Part shown: in pieces, positions 7,150 through 12,831 of the stretch
How positions within the stretch are numbered: the stretch's first letter is position 1
Layout of the letters: the number at the start of each line of letters is the position of its first letter
NCBI GenBank assembly: GCA_900767385.1
Contig: CAAFYY010000008.1
Span: 1-12,831, forward strand
Length of the DNA stretch: 12,831 nt
Direction of reading: 5' to 3'
Source: Bacteroidales bacterium
Lineage (GTDB): Bacteria > Bacteroidota > Bacteroidia > Bacteroidales > Paludibacteraceae
Program-made: the position numbers and the translations under genes
The notes under the pieces: model-generated
Seen by the model: the letters and a program-made list of their open reading frames with translations, nothing else
Told to the model about the DNA's origin: nothing
Database searches by the model: none

Positions 7150-7626
7150 ATGCTTTGGTGTTATCTTATCATTGCCTTGTGTATCGTCTTTGGCATACTC
7201 TTATGGCTTGCTGAAATCTTTCTCCTGCCTGGTCTTTCCGTGGCAGGCATCCTTGGAACCGTCTTCATGGGCGGCTCAGTCTGGTACGCATTCGCCAACA
7301 TTGGCTTGAGTGGTGCCATCATCGTTCTGATCATCAATCTCGTACTCCTCGGTTTCGGAATCTACTACTTCATCAGATCGCGTGCACTCGATAAGATTGC
7401 ACTCAACACTGTCTTGCCAGGCAAAGCGTTGGAAGACAAACAACAAGAAGTGTCCGTCGGTGATGTCGGCGTTACAGAATCACGTCTTGCCCCTTACGGC
7501 AAAGCTATCTTCAATGGTAAAAGCATTGAGGTTAAGGTTAGCCATAGTTTCGTGGAGAGTAATGTTGAGGTCAAGGTCGTTTCGGTCAATGACAATGTCG
7601 TTGTCGTACAACCTATACAAGCTTGA
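7150..7626 (+). CDS. NfeD-like membrane protein
   Basis: A 158-residue protein with three hydrophobic helices in the first half (about 3-23, 27-48 and 53-76) and a soluble C-terminal region (about 95-155) resembling the OB-fold NfeD domain (GDVGVTESRLAPYGKA, then VKVVSVNDNVVVV). It is the short type without the N-terminal serine-protease-like domain. NfeD proteins are known partners of flotillin/SPFH proteins and are usually encoded beside them, as here: the FloA gene starts 33 bases downstream. It lies 11 bases after the TPR/PD40 gene. The likely role is in organising or stabilising FloA membrane domains. Confidence 0.85.
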   Translation: MLWCYLIIALCIVFGILLWLAEIFLLPGLSVAGILGTVFMGGSVWYAFANIGLSGAIIVLIINLVLLGFGIYYFIRSRALDKIALNTVLPGKALEDKQQEVSVGDVGVTESRLAPYGKAIFNGKSIEVKVSHSFVESNVEVKVVSVNDNVVVVQPIQA

Positions 7627-7659
7627 AAATAAACTAATAATCATATAATTAGAAGTAAT

Positions 7660-8628
7660 ATGGAATTAACAATTGTCATTATTGCTGCAGCAGCGCTGTT
7701 GCTTCTGATCATCTTCTTCTACTATGTTCCATTCTTGCTTTGGGTATCTGCAAGAGTGTCTGGTGTGAAGATCTCGTTGATCCAACTCTTCCTGATGCGT
7801 CTTCGTAAGGTGCCACCATCAAGCATCATCAATGCGATGATTGAGGCCCACAAAGCTGGTCTGAAAGAGATCCGCCGCGACGACCTCGAGGCACACTACC
7901 TTGCTGGTGGTCATGTTGCCCGTGTCGTTCACGCCCTCGTGTCAGCATCAAAAGCCAACATCGATCTCCCATTCCAAATGGCTACCGCTATCGATTTGGC
8001 AGGTCGCGACGTCTTTGAGGCTGTCCAGATGTCTGTAAACCCTAAAGTCATCGACACCCCAGTTGTCTCTTCTGTGGCTAAAGACGGTATCCAACTCTTG
8101 GCAAAAGCCCGTGTCACCGTTCGCGCCAACATCAAACAACTCGTTGGTGGTGCCGGCGAAGAAACCGTCTTGGCTCGTGTAGGCGAGGGTATCGTCTCAT
8201 CCATCGGTTCAAGCGAATCACACAAACTCGTGCTTGAGAATCCTGACTCAATCTCAAAACTCGTGTTGAGCAAAGGTCTTGACGCAGGCACAGCCTTTGA
8301 GATCCTCTCTATCGATATCGCCGACGTTGACGTAGGTAAGAATATCGGTGCTAACCTCCAGATTGACCAAGCTGAAGCCGACAAGAACATCGCTCAGGCT
8401 AAGGCAGAGGAACGCCGCGCCATGGCTGTGGCTGCCGAACAGGAGATGAAAGCCAAAGCTCAAGAAGCACGTGCACGTGTTATCGAGGCTGAAGCAGAGG
8501 TGCCTCTTGCTATGGCAGAAGCTTTCCGCAATGGCAATCTTGGCATCATGGACTACTACAAGATGAAAAATATCGTAGCAGATACTTCCATGCGCGAGAA
8601 TATCGCGAAACCTGCTGTACAAAAGTAG
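7660..8628 (+). CDS. floA: Flotillin-like protein FloA
   Basis: A 322-residue SPFH-family protein close in length to characterised bacterial FloA (about 330). The N-terminal hydrophobic hairpin (about 3-30) anchors it to the membrane. The following PHB/SPFH region includes FLMRLRKVPPSSIINAMIEA and ANIDLPFQMATAIDLAGRDV. The C-terminal part holds the Glu-Ala/Lys-rich flotillin segment (about 238-285: IAQAKAEERRAM, then AEAEVPLAMAEAF), which drives oligomerisation in known flotillins. The protein forms functional membrane microdomains in other bacteria. It is the last gene of the operon, directly after its NfeD partner, and a strong terminator follows. Codon use is moderately optimised. Confidence 0.94.
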   Translation: MELTIVIIAAAALLLLIIFFYYVPFLLWVSARVSGVKISLIQLFLMRLRKVPPSSIINAMIEAHKAGLKEIRRDDLEAHYLAGGHVARVVHALVSASKANIDLPFQMATAIDLAGRDVFEAVQMSVNPKVIDTPVVSSVAKDGIQLLAKARVTVRANIKQLVGGAGEETVLARVGEGIVSSIGSSESHKLVLENPDSISKLVLSKGLDAGTAFEILSIDIADVDVGKNIGANLQIDQAEADKNIAQAKAEERRAMAVAAEQEMKAKAQEARARVIEAEAEVPLAMAEAFRNGNLGIMDYYKMKNIVADTSMRENIAKPAVQK

Positions 8629-8656
8629 GATAGAGTATCGTCCGATATAATCGATC

Positions 8657-8691
8657 AAGAGTTGCTGCAGATCATGCAGCAACTCTTTTTC
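8657..8691 (+). terminator. Intrinsic terminator after floA
   Basis: AAGAGTTGCTGCA (8657-8669) pairs perfectly with TGCAGCAACTCTT (8675-8687) around loop GATCA, followed by a T-rich tract (TTTTTCTTTT from 8686). The 13-bp stem makes this one of the clearest terminators in the window. Confidence 0.93.
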
Positions 8692-8936
8692 TTTTCTCGC
8701 TGCCTCTTTCTTGCTTGCGGTTTCTTCTGTGGTATTCCCAAAACGTCTTGATAGCGCTAAAACACCTCCGTAATATTTTCTGAAAACACTATTTTAGTCT
8801 CGTTCTATGCTACAAGAACAGATTGTCCAGCCACCGAATGCAGCACCAAATCTATTTGAGTATTGCTGAGGTGCTGCGGAGTCTAAACGAATCAGCCCCG
8901 CTGTGTGAGCGAGGCTGAGGGGTATAGAATGTCTGT
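8692..8936. other. Non-coding gap between convergent genes, with inverted repeats
   Basis: No supported gene lies between the floA terminator and the end of the minus-strand gene. Inside are an inverted repeat GCAGCACC (8840-8847) / GGTGCTGC (8870-8877) with a 22-base loop, and the hairpin at 8892-8918. The open minus-strand frame from 9021 to 8794 overlaps the end of the lipoprotein gene in another frame and looks like a shadow. Confidence 0.55.
8892..8918 (-). terminator. Likely terminator of the minus-strand lipoprotein gene
   Basis: TCAGCC (8892-8897) and CGCT (8899-8902) pair with AGCG (8908-8911) and GGCTGA (8913-8918), with one C/A mismatch in the stem and a GTGTG loop. Read on the minus strand it is followed by ATTCGTTTA, a modest T-rich tail. 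It lies 18 bases past the minus-strand stop. Confidence 0.6.
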
Positions 8937-10232
8937 TTAGTATTTCAATAGGACTCGGGGTTTGTTGATATGCCAACCAGCAAAAACGCCTATATCTGTT
9001 TGCCATGTTACGTGTTGCCAAGTGGTATTACCTATCCATTTCATCACCTCTACGGAAGTAATCAAGTCGTCGTACTCATCATATTCTTGGATAAGGTCGC
9101 CCATGTCTTTGAGTTTGAAAAACGCTGAGTGGTAGGTGTCGTTTTCTTTATAGTATCCTTCTCCAACAACATATATCATGTCGCCAACAACTTCTATATC
9201 TGTAAAGAACAAATCGTTGAATCCTTTTGGCAGTTCTTTTATCAGAACAATAAGCTCGTTGTTTTTCCAAATAGCGGGGTGGCCATGCAGTTCTCCTCCG
9301 ATATATAAATCGCCATTGATTATTTTTGCGAATATCGCCTCACCGTCTACCCAAAAGTCAAGTCCCGGCAATTTGGAGATCGAATCGTGATAGAATGTTA
9401 TTGGATAGCCCCCCATTCGGCCTACCATCAAAGGTTCACCGTGGTAATCGACAACTCCGTTGAGCAAACCTCCCTTCTCTAATGGAGCGATAAACATCTT
9501 GGTTTCAGTGCTATTTTGGAAGCAGGCGCTTGTTGACCATTTTCCGCACACATACCATTCATTGCCGACTTTAGCAATCTCCCCGACAGCAAAACGTTCA
9601 AAAGAGCCGATGTAGTAGGGCTCACCTCCATCCTCCGACACATAATAGTCAGCATATTCACACCTTCCCTGTGGAAGTTCTCTCATTTCAGCATCACCGC
9701 GAATAATGGTATATAGTTTCTTGCCATCAGAAATGAAATGAACGCCACAAAACTTATTGGGATTCTTTACGCGTGGGTCTTTGGGTGTAATATCCTTGAT
9801 CACACCATCTATCTCAAGAAATGGGTATGCCACAGTATCCATAGACGCACTTATTAAATTACCATCTAAATCAAATTTGTAATCTCTTAACTGCGTTAAC
9901 ATTACTCCTGTAACATAGGTATGATTGCCTTTCATAAAGAAATCGCGAACCATCCGTCGTGTAAAGAGTTTTTCATATACCCATCCAGTAGCGGGTACTG
10001 TTTCAAGTTCAAAATAGCAAACAATAGTATCATGTAATAATGATTCTCCAGTATAAAAGAAATTCGCACCATCATAGGTGTAGTAATTGCCATCTTCATG
10101 ATGTATCTGATTCGTTCTTCACTGATAGAACGTAGCATCTTTGGCAACTGGCTCAACCACCTTACAAGCAACACTCATAAAGATCAAGCCAACCAATACA
10201 AGGTTCACTAATATAGACTTTCTCCTATTCAT
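8937..10232 (-). pseudogene. Beta-propeller-like lipoprotein gene with a premature TGA
   Basis: Reading leftwards from ATG 10232, the frame encodes a lipoprotein signal (MNRRKS, hydrophobic 7-22, SVAC with C23), then stops at TGA 10119-10121 (codon 38). The same frame then stays open to TAA 8937-8939, 431 codons in all. With the stop bridged it would be a normal exported protein. The body has repeated strands of the kind GDLYIGGE / GDMIYVVGE / NEWYVCGK (about 221-231, 304-329 and 348-375), each followed by a phrase like AIWKNNE, suggesting a beta-propeller-like repeat protein. The longest ATG-initiated piece left starts at 9953 (338 residues) and lacks any signal. TGA is an ordinary stop elsewhere here, so recoding is unlikely. 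A point mutation (for example TGG or CGA to TGA) or a sequencing error would explain it. The family is not recognised. Confidence 0.8.
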
Positions 10233-10321
10233 TTTGTTACGATGATTTTTGTTGTGTTTACGATAGCGCCATTATCTTCCACTACGATAATGTAGAGACC
10301 TGGAATACTCGGTGTTTGCAT
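10229..10321 (-). pseudogene. Fragment resembling a T9SS C-terminal sorting domain
   Basis: ATG 10321 opens a 30-codon frame ending TGA 10231-10229. Its sequence, with PGLYIIVVEDNGAIV then KIIVTK, resembles the last strands of type A sorting domains that send proteins through the type IX secretion system. The resemblance seems to extend a few codons upstream of the ATG (VIKQFS), where the frame runs into the promoter. The rest of a sorting domain and any cargo are missing, so this is probably a remnant of a surface-protein gene, or a small leader ORF. Its stop overlaps the lipoprotein ATG (ATGA), so translation of the two would be coupled. Confidence 0.6.
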
Positions 10322-10344
10322 AGAGAATTGTTTTATAACTGCTG

Positions 10345-10376
10345 CAAAGATAGTGCAACAAAACTAAACCACCAAA
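10345..10376 (-). promoter_or_regulatory. Minus-strand Bacteroidota promoter
   Basis: On the minus strand, TTTG (plus 10376-10373), exactly 20 bases, then TATCTTTG (plus 10352-10345) is a near-ideal match to the Bacteroidota promoter pattern. Transcription would start near 10338 and run leftwards through the sorting-domain-like ORF and the interrupted lipoprotein gene. Confidence 0.75.
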
Positions 10377-10426
10377 CGTTTCTCCGACAAAAATCGCTGA
10401 TACAATGAAATATGCTTGTTCGCTTA

Positions 10427-10508
10427 CAGTCTTTAAGCAAACCATAGCCGCACCCTCGGACCTCCCGCAGTGCAATGCTTGCTACATGAAACCAGACGCT
10501 CTGAAATG
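10427..10508 (+). repeat. Dispersed intergenic repeat, copy 1
   Basis: About 82 bases starting CAGTCTTTAAGCAAACCATA and ending GAAATG. It aligns with 12691-12771 at roughly 84% with one single-base gap, and the first 20 bases after the opening CA[A/G] are identical (TCTTTAAGCAAACCATAGCC). Most differences are C/T or G/A. It lies between the divergent minus-strand promoter and recR. Confidence 0.8.
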
Positions 10509-10595
10509 CCAATATATCTTGTTTGAACTGGCAGTGTTTTATCTGATAGAACGTTTTTTGCTCTGTGCATAGGGTGTGGTTCGTTGGAAAAATCG

Positions 10596-10603
10596 TACCT
10601 TTG
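10596..10603 (+). promoter_or_regulatory. -7 box of the recR operon
   Basis: TACCTTTG fits TAnnTTTG and lies 19 bases before the recR ATG at 10623. No convincing TTG sits about 20 bases upstream. The following GCGAGTAAATTGAG would be the short leader. Confidence 0.65.
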
Positions 10604-10622
10604 CGAGTAAATTGAGTGCAGT

Positions 10623-11240
10623 ATGGCTTTGATGCAAGAGTACCCGTCAAAACTTCTTGAAAATGTTGTTTCTGAGTTGTCTAAACTTCCGAGTATTGGA
10701 CGACGCACTGCCTTGCGCCTGGCCCTCTCGCTGTTGAAACGCGACGAACGCGACTCCAAATCATTGGGAGAAGCCCTCATCAACTTCCGCAGCGGCATCA
10801 AGTATTGCCGAAAATGCCACAACCTCTGCGACGGGGAACTGTGTAATGTCTGCGCAACACCAGGGCGCGACGACTCCATGGTGTGTGTGGTGGAGAATGT
10901 CGGCGATGTGATGGCCATAGAAAACACCGCTCAATACCACGGACTCTATCACGTCCTGGGAGGTATCATCTCCCCGATGGAAGGCATCGGACCCAACGAT
11001 ATCGAAATCAACTCGCTGATAAAAAGGGTGGAGGAGGAAGATATCAAAGAGGTGTTGCTGGCTCTCTCACCCAACATGGAAGGAGACACCACCTGCTTCT
11101 TTATCTATCGCAAACTCGCTCCGTACAACGTGCGCGTGACGACAATAGCCAAGGGCATCTCCGTCGGCGATTCGCTGGAATATGCCGACGAACTGACACT
11201 CGGACGCTCTATCGTCAATCGTATTGACTTTCAAAAATAA
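10623..11240 (+). CDS. recR: Recombination mediator protein RecR
   Basis: A 205-residue RecR, which works with RecF/RecO to load RecA at single-stranded gaps. The family architecture is complete: a helix-hairpin-helix DNA-binding region (about 11-40, SKLPSIGRRTALRLAL), a four-cysteine zinc finger (C62, C65, C74, C77), a Toprim domain from about 86 (VCVVENVGDVMAIE), and a C-terminal Walker-like segment ending VNRIDF. The length is close to the family norm of about 200. ATG 10623 gives the usual N-terminus and sits 19 bases past the -7 box. The next gene starts 7 bases after the stop. Confidence 0.96.
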   Translation: MALMQEYPSKLLENVVSELSKLPSIGRRTALRLALSLLKRDERDSKSLGEALINFRSGIKYCRKCHNLCDGELCNVCATPGRDDSMVCVVENVGDVMAIENTAQYHGLYHVLGGIISPMEGIGPNDIEINSLIKRVEEEDIKEVLLALSPNMEGDTTCFFIYRKLAPYNVRVTTIAKGISVGDSLEYADELTLGRSIVNRIDFQK

Positions 11241-11247
11241 TCCTTAT

Positions 11248-11709
11248 ATGGAACAAGTAAAAAAATCACTTCTCTGGGCCTACTACCTCTGCTGGATTCT
11301 TGTCGTTCTGGTAGCTGTAGGAGCCTATCTCCTCTCCCGTTCTAACATGCTGATCACAGAGCCGCAGAGCATCACGACCATCAAGAGCATCTTGATCATC
11401 TATGTCCTCGGTTCAATCCCTTTTGCGCTGTGGTATCACCATCGTGAGTGGAAAAAGATGACGGAAGAGGGTTGTGAGATGACAAACGCCCAGAAATTCA
11501 TTCGCTACAGAACGGTCTCATTGCTCCGTCTTGGACTCATAGTCTTCGGCTTGATAGCTTGCATCCTTTTCTGCTACCTCATGGTACAACGCGATTTGCT
11601 CTATCTTGCGCTCATCGTCGCCATGGCAATGCTGTTCTGTAAACCCTCCTCAAAGCAAATGACTGCAGAACTGGAGGCATTGGTTGCGGATAACACTAAA
11701 TCTGAATAA
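11248..11709 (+). CDS. Hypothetical membrane protein (about four helices)
   Basis: A 153-residue protein of unknown function. Hydrophobic stretches at about 8-29, 45-63, 90-110 and 115-132 predict four membrane helices. Basic or polar loops lie between the second and third (YHHREWKKMTEEG), and a short acidic C-terminal tail follows. No catalytic motif is visible. I chose ATG 11248; an in-frame TTG at 11224 would lie inside recR and add eight residues. It sits 7 bases after recR and one base before the HAD gene, so it belongs to the operon. I do not recognise the family. Confidence 0.75.
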   Translation: MEQVKKSLLWAYYLCWILVVLVAVGAYLLSRSNMLITEPQSITTIKSILIIYVLGSIPFALWYHHREWKKMTEEGCEMTNAQKFIRYRTVSLLRLGLIVFGLIACILFCYLMVQRDLLYLALIVAMAMLFCKPSSKQMTAELEALVADNTKSE

Positions 11710-11710
11710 T

Positions 11711-12136
11711 ATGAGAATTGCTGTAGATTTTGACGGAACAATCGTCGAACACGAGTACCCTGCCATTGGCAAACCTATTCCGTTTGCTATTGATGTACTG
11801 AAGAAACTTCAGAAAGAAGAAGGACATCAGATTATCCTCTGGACCGTGCGTGAAGGCGAACTCTTGGACGAAGCTGTGGAATATTGCCGTCAGCGAGGTC
11901 TTGAGTTCTATGCCGTCAACCGCAACCATCCGGAAGATACACCGGCTTTCGATCCTCGCAAGTTGACCGTTGAACTCTTCATCGACGACCGTAACCTTGG
12001 TGGTCTCCCTTCGTGGAGCACTATCTATCGCATGATCAAACAAAACCGGGCTTTCGAACTCCCGAATGACGACGTCTATGGAGAGAAACTGCCGCAGAAA
12101 AAGTCGGGCTTGTTTGGCAAACTTTTTGGAAAATAA
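11711..12136 (+). CDS. HAD-superfamily protein, BT0820-like
   Basis: A 141-residue compact HAD-fold protein. The nucleophile motif DFDGT is at residues 6-10 (D6 and D8), right after a hydrophobic strand. Motif II is at T45 (ILWTV), and the acidic motif is FIDD around 90-93. It has a small or absent cap and a basic C-terminal tail (KKSGLFGKLFGK). The overall form resembles the small BT0820-type HAD proteins of Bacteroides, which are predicted phosphatases; the substrate is unknown. I chose ATG 11711; the in-frame TTG at 11684 lies within the preceding gene. The neighbours on both sides are small membrane proteins in the same operon. Confidence 0.82.
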   Translation: MRIAVDFDGTIVEHEYPAIGKPIPFAIDVLKKLQKEEGHQIILWTVREGELLDEAVEYCRQRGLEFYAVNRNHPEDTPAFDPRKLTVELFIDDRNLGGLPSWSTIYRMIKQNRAFELPNDDVYGEKLPQKKSGLFGKLFGK

Positions 12137-12148
12137 AAACAAATCACT

Positions 12149-12622
12149 ATGATACAACGTATTCAATCACTCTACCTTTTGATAATCGTGGTTCTCGGCA
12201 TCATGGCATGCTTCATGCCGCTGATGGAAATCTTCGACTCTTCCTATGCCTGGATGGGTCAACTGAAAGCCTTGGGCGTGCTCTCATTGACCGAAGAAGG
12301 CACCCGTGCATTCTCTCACTACACCATCGGATTGTTCCTCATGTCCATCGTCATCCCGATGCTTTCTCTCTTCGTCATCTTCCTCTACAAGCGTCGCATG
12401 GTGCAGGTTCGTCTGCTGATAGTCAACCTCATCCTCATGCTTGGTTACTACGCACTCCTTGTATGGAGTTGCTATTCTGCCTATCATCTTGTTGGTGGTG
12501 AAGCCAAAAGTATCACTGTTGCCTCTGCCTTCATGTTGGTCAACTTCGTGCTCAACATCATGGCCATTCATCGTATCCGTAAGGACGAGGCCCTGGTTCG
12601 TTCTCTCGACCGTCTCCGCTGA
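12149..12622 (+). CDS. DUF4293 family membrane protein
   Basis: A 157-residue integral membrane protein with four predicted helices (about 7-26, 58-79, 86-110 and 121-141) and the characteristic start MIQRIQSLYLL seen in the Bacteroidota-specific DUF4293 family. It ends in a basic/charged tail (HRIRKDEALVRSLDRLR). The function of the family is unknown. It lies 12 bases after the HAD gene and is the last gene before a terminator. In-frame TGA is used as its stop. Confidence 0.88.
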   Translation: MIQRIQSLYLLIIVVLGIMACFMPLMEIFDSSYAWMGQLKALGVLSLTEEGTRAFSHYTIGLFLMSIVIPMLSLFVIFLYKRRMVQVRLLIVNLILMLGYYALLVWSCYSAYHLVGGEAKSITVASAFMLVNFVLNIMAIHRIRKDEALVRSLDRLR

Positions 12623-12651
12623 TTCTCTTTTAGCAACATAACTCCTTTATC

Positions 12652-12684
12652 AAAGGCGCATCCATTCGTGGTTGCGCCTTTTTC
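12652..12684 (+). terminator. Intrinsic terminator of the recR operon
   Basis: AAAGGCGCA (12652-12660) pairs with TGCGCCTTT (12673-12681) around a 12-base loop, followed by more T (TTTTT, then CCTTTCT). It is a strong Rho-independent terminator 30 bases after the DUF4293 stop. Confidence 0.92.
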
Positions 12685-12690
12685 CTTTCT

Positions 12691-12771
12691 CAATCTTTAA
12701 GCAAACCATAGCCTCACCCCAGACTTCTCACAGTTCAATGCTTGCAATATGAAATCAGATGTTCAGAAATG
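12691..12771 (+). repeat. Dispersed intergenic repeat, copy 2
   Basis: About 81 bases from CAATCTTTAAGCAAACCATA to GAAATG, in the same orientation as copy 1. It begins directly after the recR-operon terminator. Relative to copy 1 most substitutions are C-to-T or G-to-A, so it looks like a diverged, non-coding copy. In the minus direction the protein-like frame of copy 1 is broken by stops here. Confidence 0.8.
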
Positions 12772-12796
12772 ATGGTTTTAGATTTTCAAAAAACAT

Positions 12797-12813
12797 CGTG
12801 CAAGCCTTGCACG
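12797..12813 (-). terminator. Hairpin, possible minus-strand terminator
   Basis: CGTGCAA (12797-12803) and TTGCACG (12807-12813) form a 7-bp stem with a 3-base loop. Read on the minus strand it is followed by ATGTTTTTTG, a T-rich tail. It could end a gene entering from the right, or belong to the neighbouring repeat. Confidence 0.45.
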
Positions 12814-12831
12814 GTCTCCGACAATTTTTGC

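Larger units (their letters stand above)
10322..10622. other. Divergent intergenic region upstream of recR
   Basis: It holds the minus-strand promoter (10345-10376), repeat copy 1 (10427-10508) and the recR -7 box (10596-10603). Several open frames cross it on the minus strand (10650-10333, 10475-10272 and 10927-10433), but they overlap promoters and recR and do not look like genes. Confidence 0.65.

Noticed and set aside
10119..10121. TGA read as tryptophan or selenocysteine
   Set aside because: Other genes here (rnz, nfeD-like, DUF4293) end in TGA, so there is no global recoding. I see no selenoprotein-type residue context or selenocysteine-insertion hairpin that I could defend.
9932..10174. 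An 80-codon minus-strand frame upstream of the lipoprotein remainder
   Set aside because: It is in a different frame from the lipoprotein coding sequence, which runs through the same bases with a coherent signal peptide and body. It is a shadow.
10122..10554. CTGATAGAACGT occurs at 10122 and again at 10543
   Set aside because: A few shared 12-mers are expected by chance in 12.8 kb, and the flanks do not match.
10333..10650. Minus-strand open frame across repeat copy 1
   Set aside because: It covers the minus promoter, the repeat and the start of recR; the matching frame in repeat copy 2 has stops, so the repeat is not coding in this frame.

Overview
The window looks like chromosomal DNA from a Bacteroidales bacterium, most like a Prevotella relative; the genus is inference. 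Intergenic sequences carry the Bacteroidota promoter signature (-7 box TAnnTTTG, sometimes with a TTG/TTTG about 20 bases upstream). Start codons lack clear Shine-Dalgarno sequences. The gene content is typical of the order: a four-subunit 2-oxoacid:ferredoxin oxidoreductase, NfeD with FloA, a DUF4293 protein, a BT0820-like HAD protein, and a fragment resembling a type IX secretion sorting domain. TGA is an ordinary stop here (rnz, the nfeD-like gene and the DUF4293 gene end in it).

Layout. (1) 1-43: possible 3' end of an unidentified gene. (2) 44-469: gene-free leader with a strong promoter (230-260) and several inverted repeats. (3) 470-3212: korDABC, closed by a strong terminator (3269-3306). 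(4) 3383-8628: a probable six-gene plus-strand operon with a LOG-family protein, a SPOR lipoprotein, ribonuclease Z, a TPR/PD40 protein, an NfeD-like protein and FloA, ending at a 13-bp-stem terminator (8657-8691). Two junctions in it overlap (TAATG, ATGA). (5) 8937-10376, minus strand: an accessory unit with its own promoter, a 30-codon ORF resembling the end of a T9SS sorting domain, and an ATGA-coupled lipoprotein gene broken by one in-frame TGA at codon 38. (6) 10596-12684: recR, a membrane protein, a HAD phosphatase-like protein and a DUF4293 protein, ending at a terminator. (7) Two diverged copies of an intergenic repeat of about 80 bp, at 10427-10508 and 12691-12771.

Function. The kor operon supplies central carbon and ferredoxin metabolism; its heavy preference for a few codons suggests high expression. 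The second operon combines tRNA 3'-end maturation with envelope functions (SPOR lipoprotein, NfeD/FloA membrane microdomains, an exported TPR/PD40 protein). The recR cluster is housekeeping. The most unusual part is the minus-strand unit and the repeat beside it. It looks like a decaying or recently rearranged surface-protein locus that keeps an excellent promoter. I see no CRISPR array, tRNA, rRNA, transposase or phage gene, and no clearly new multi-gene system.
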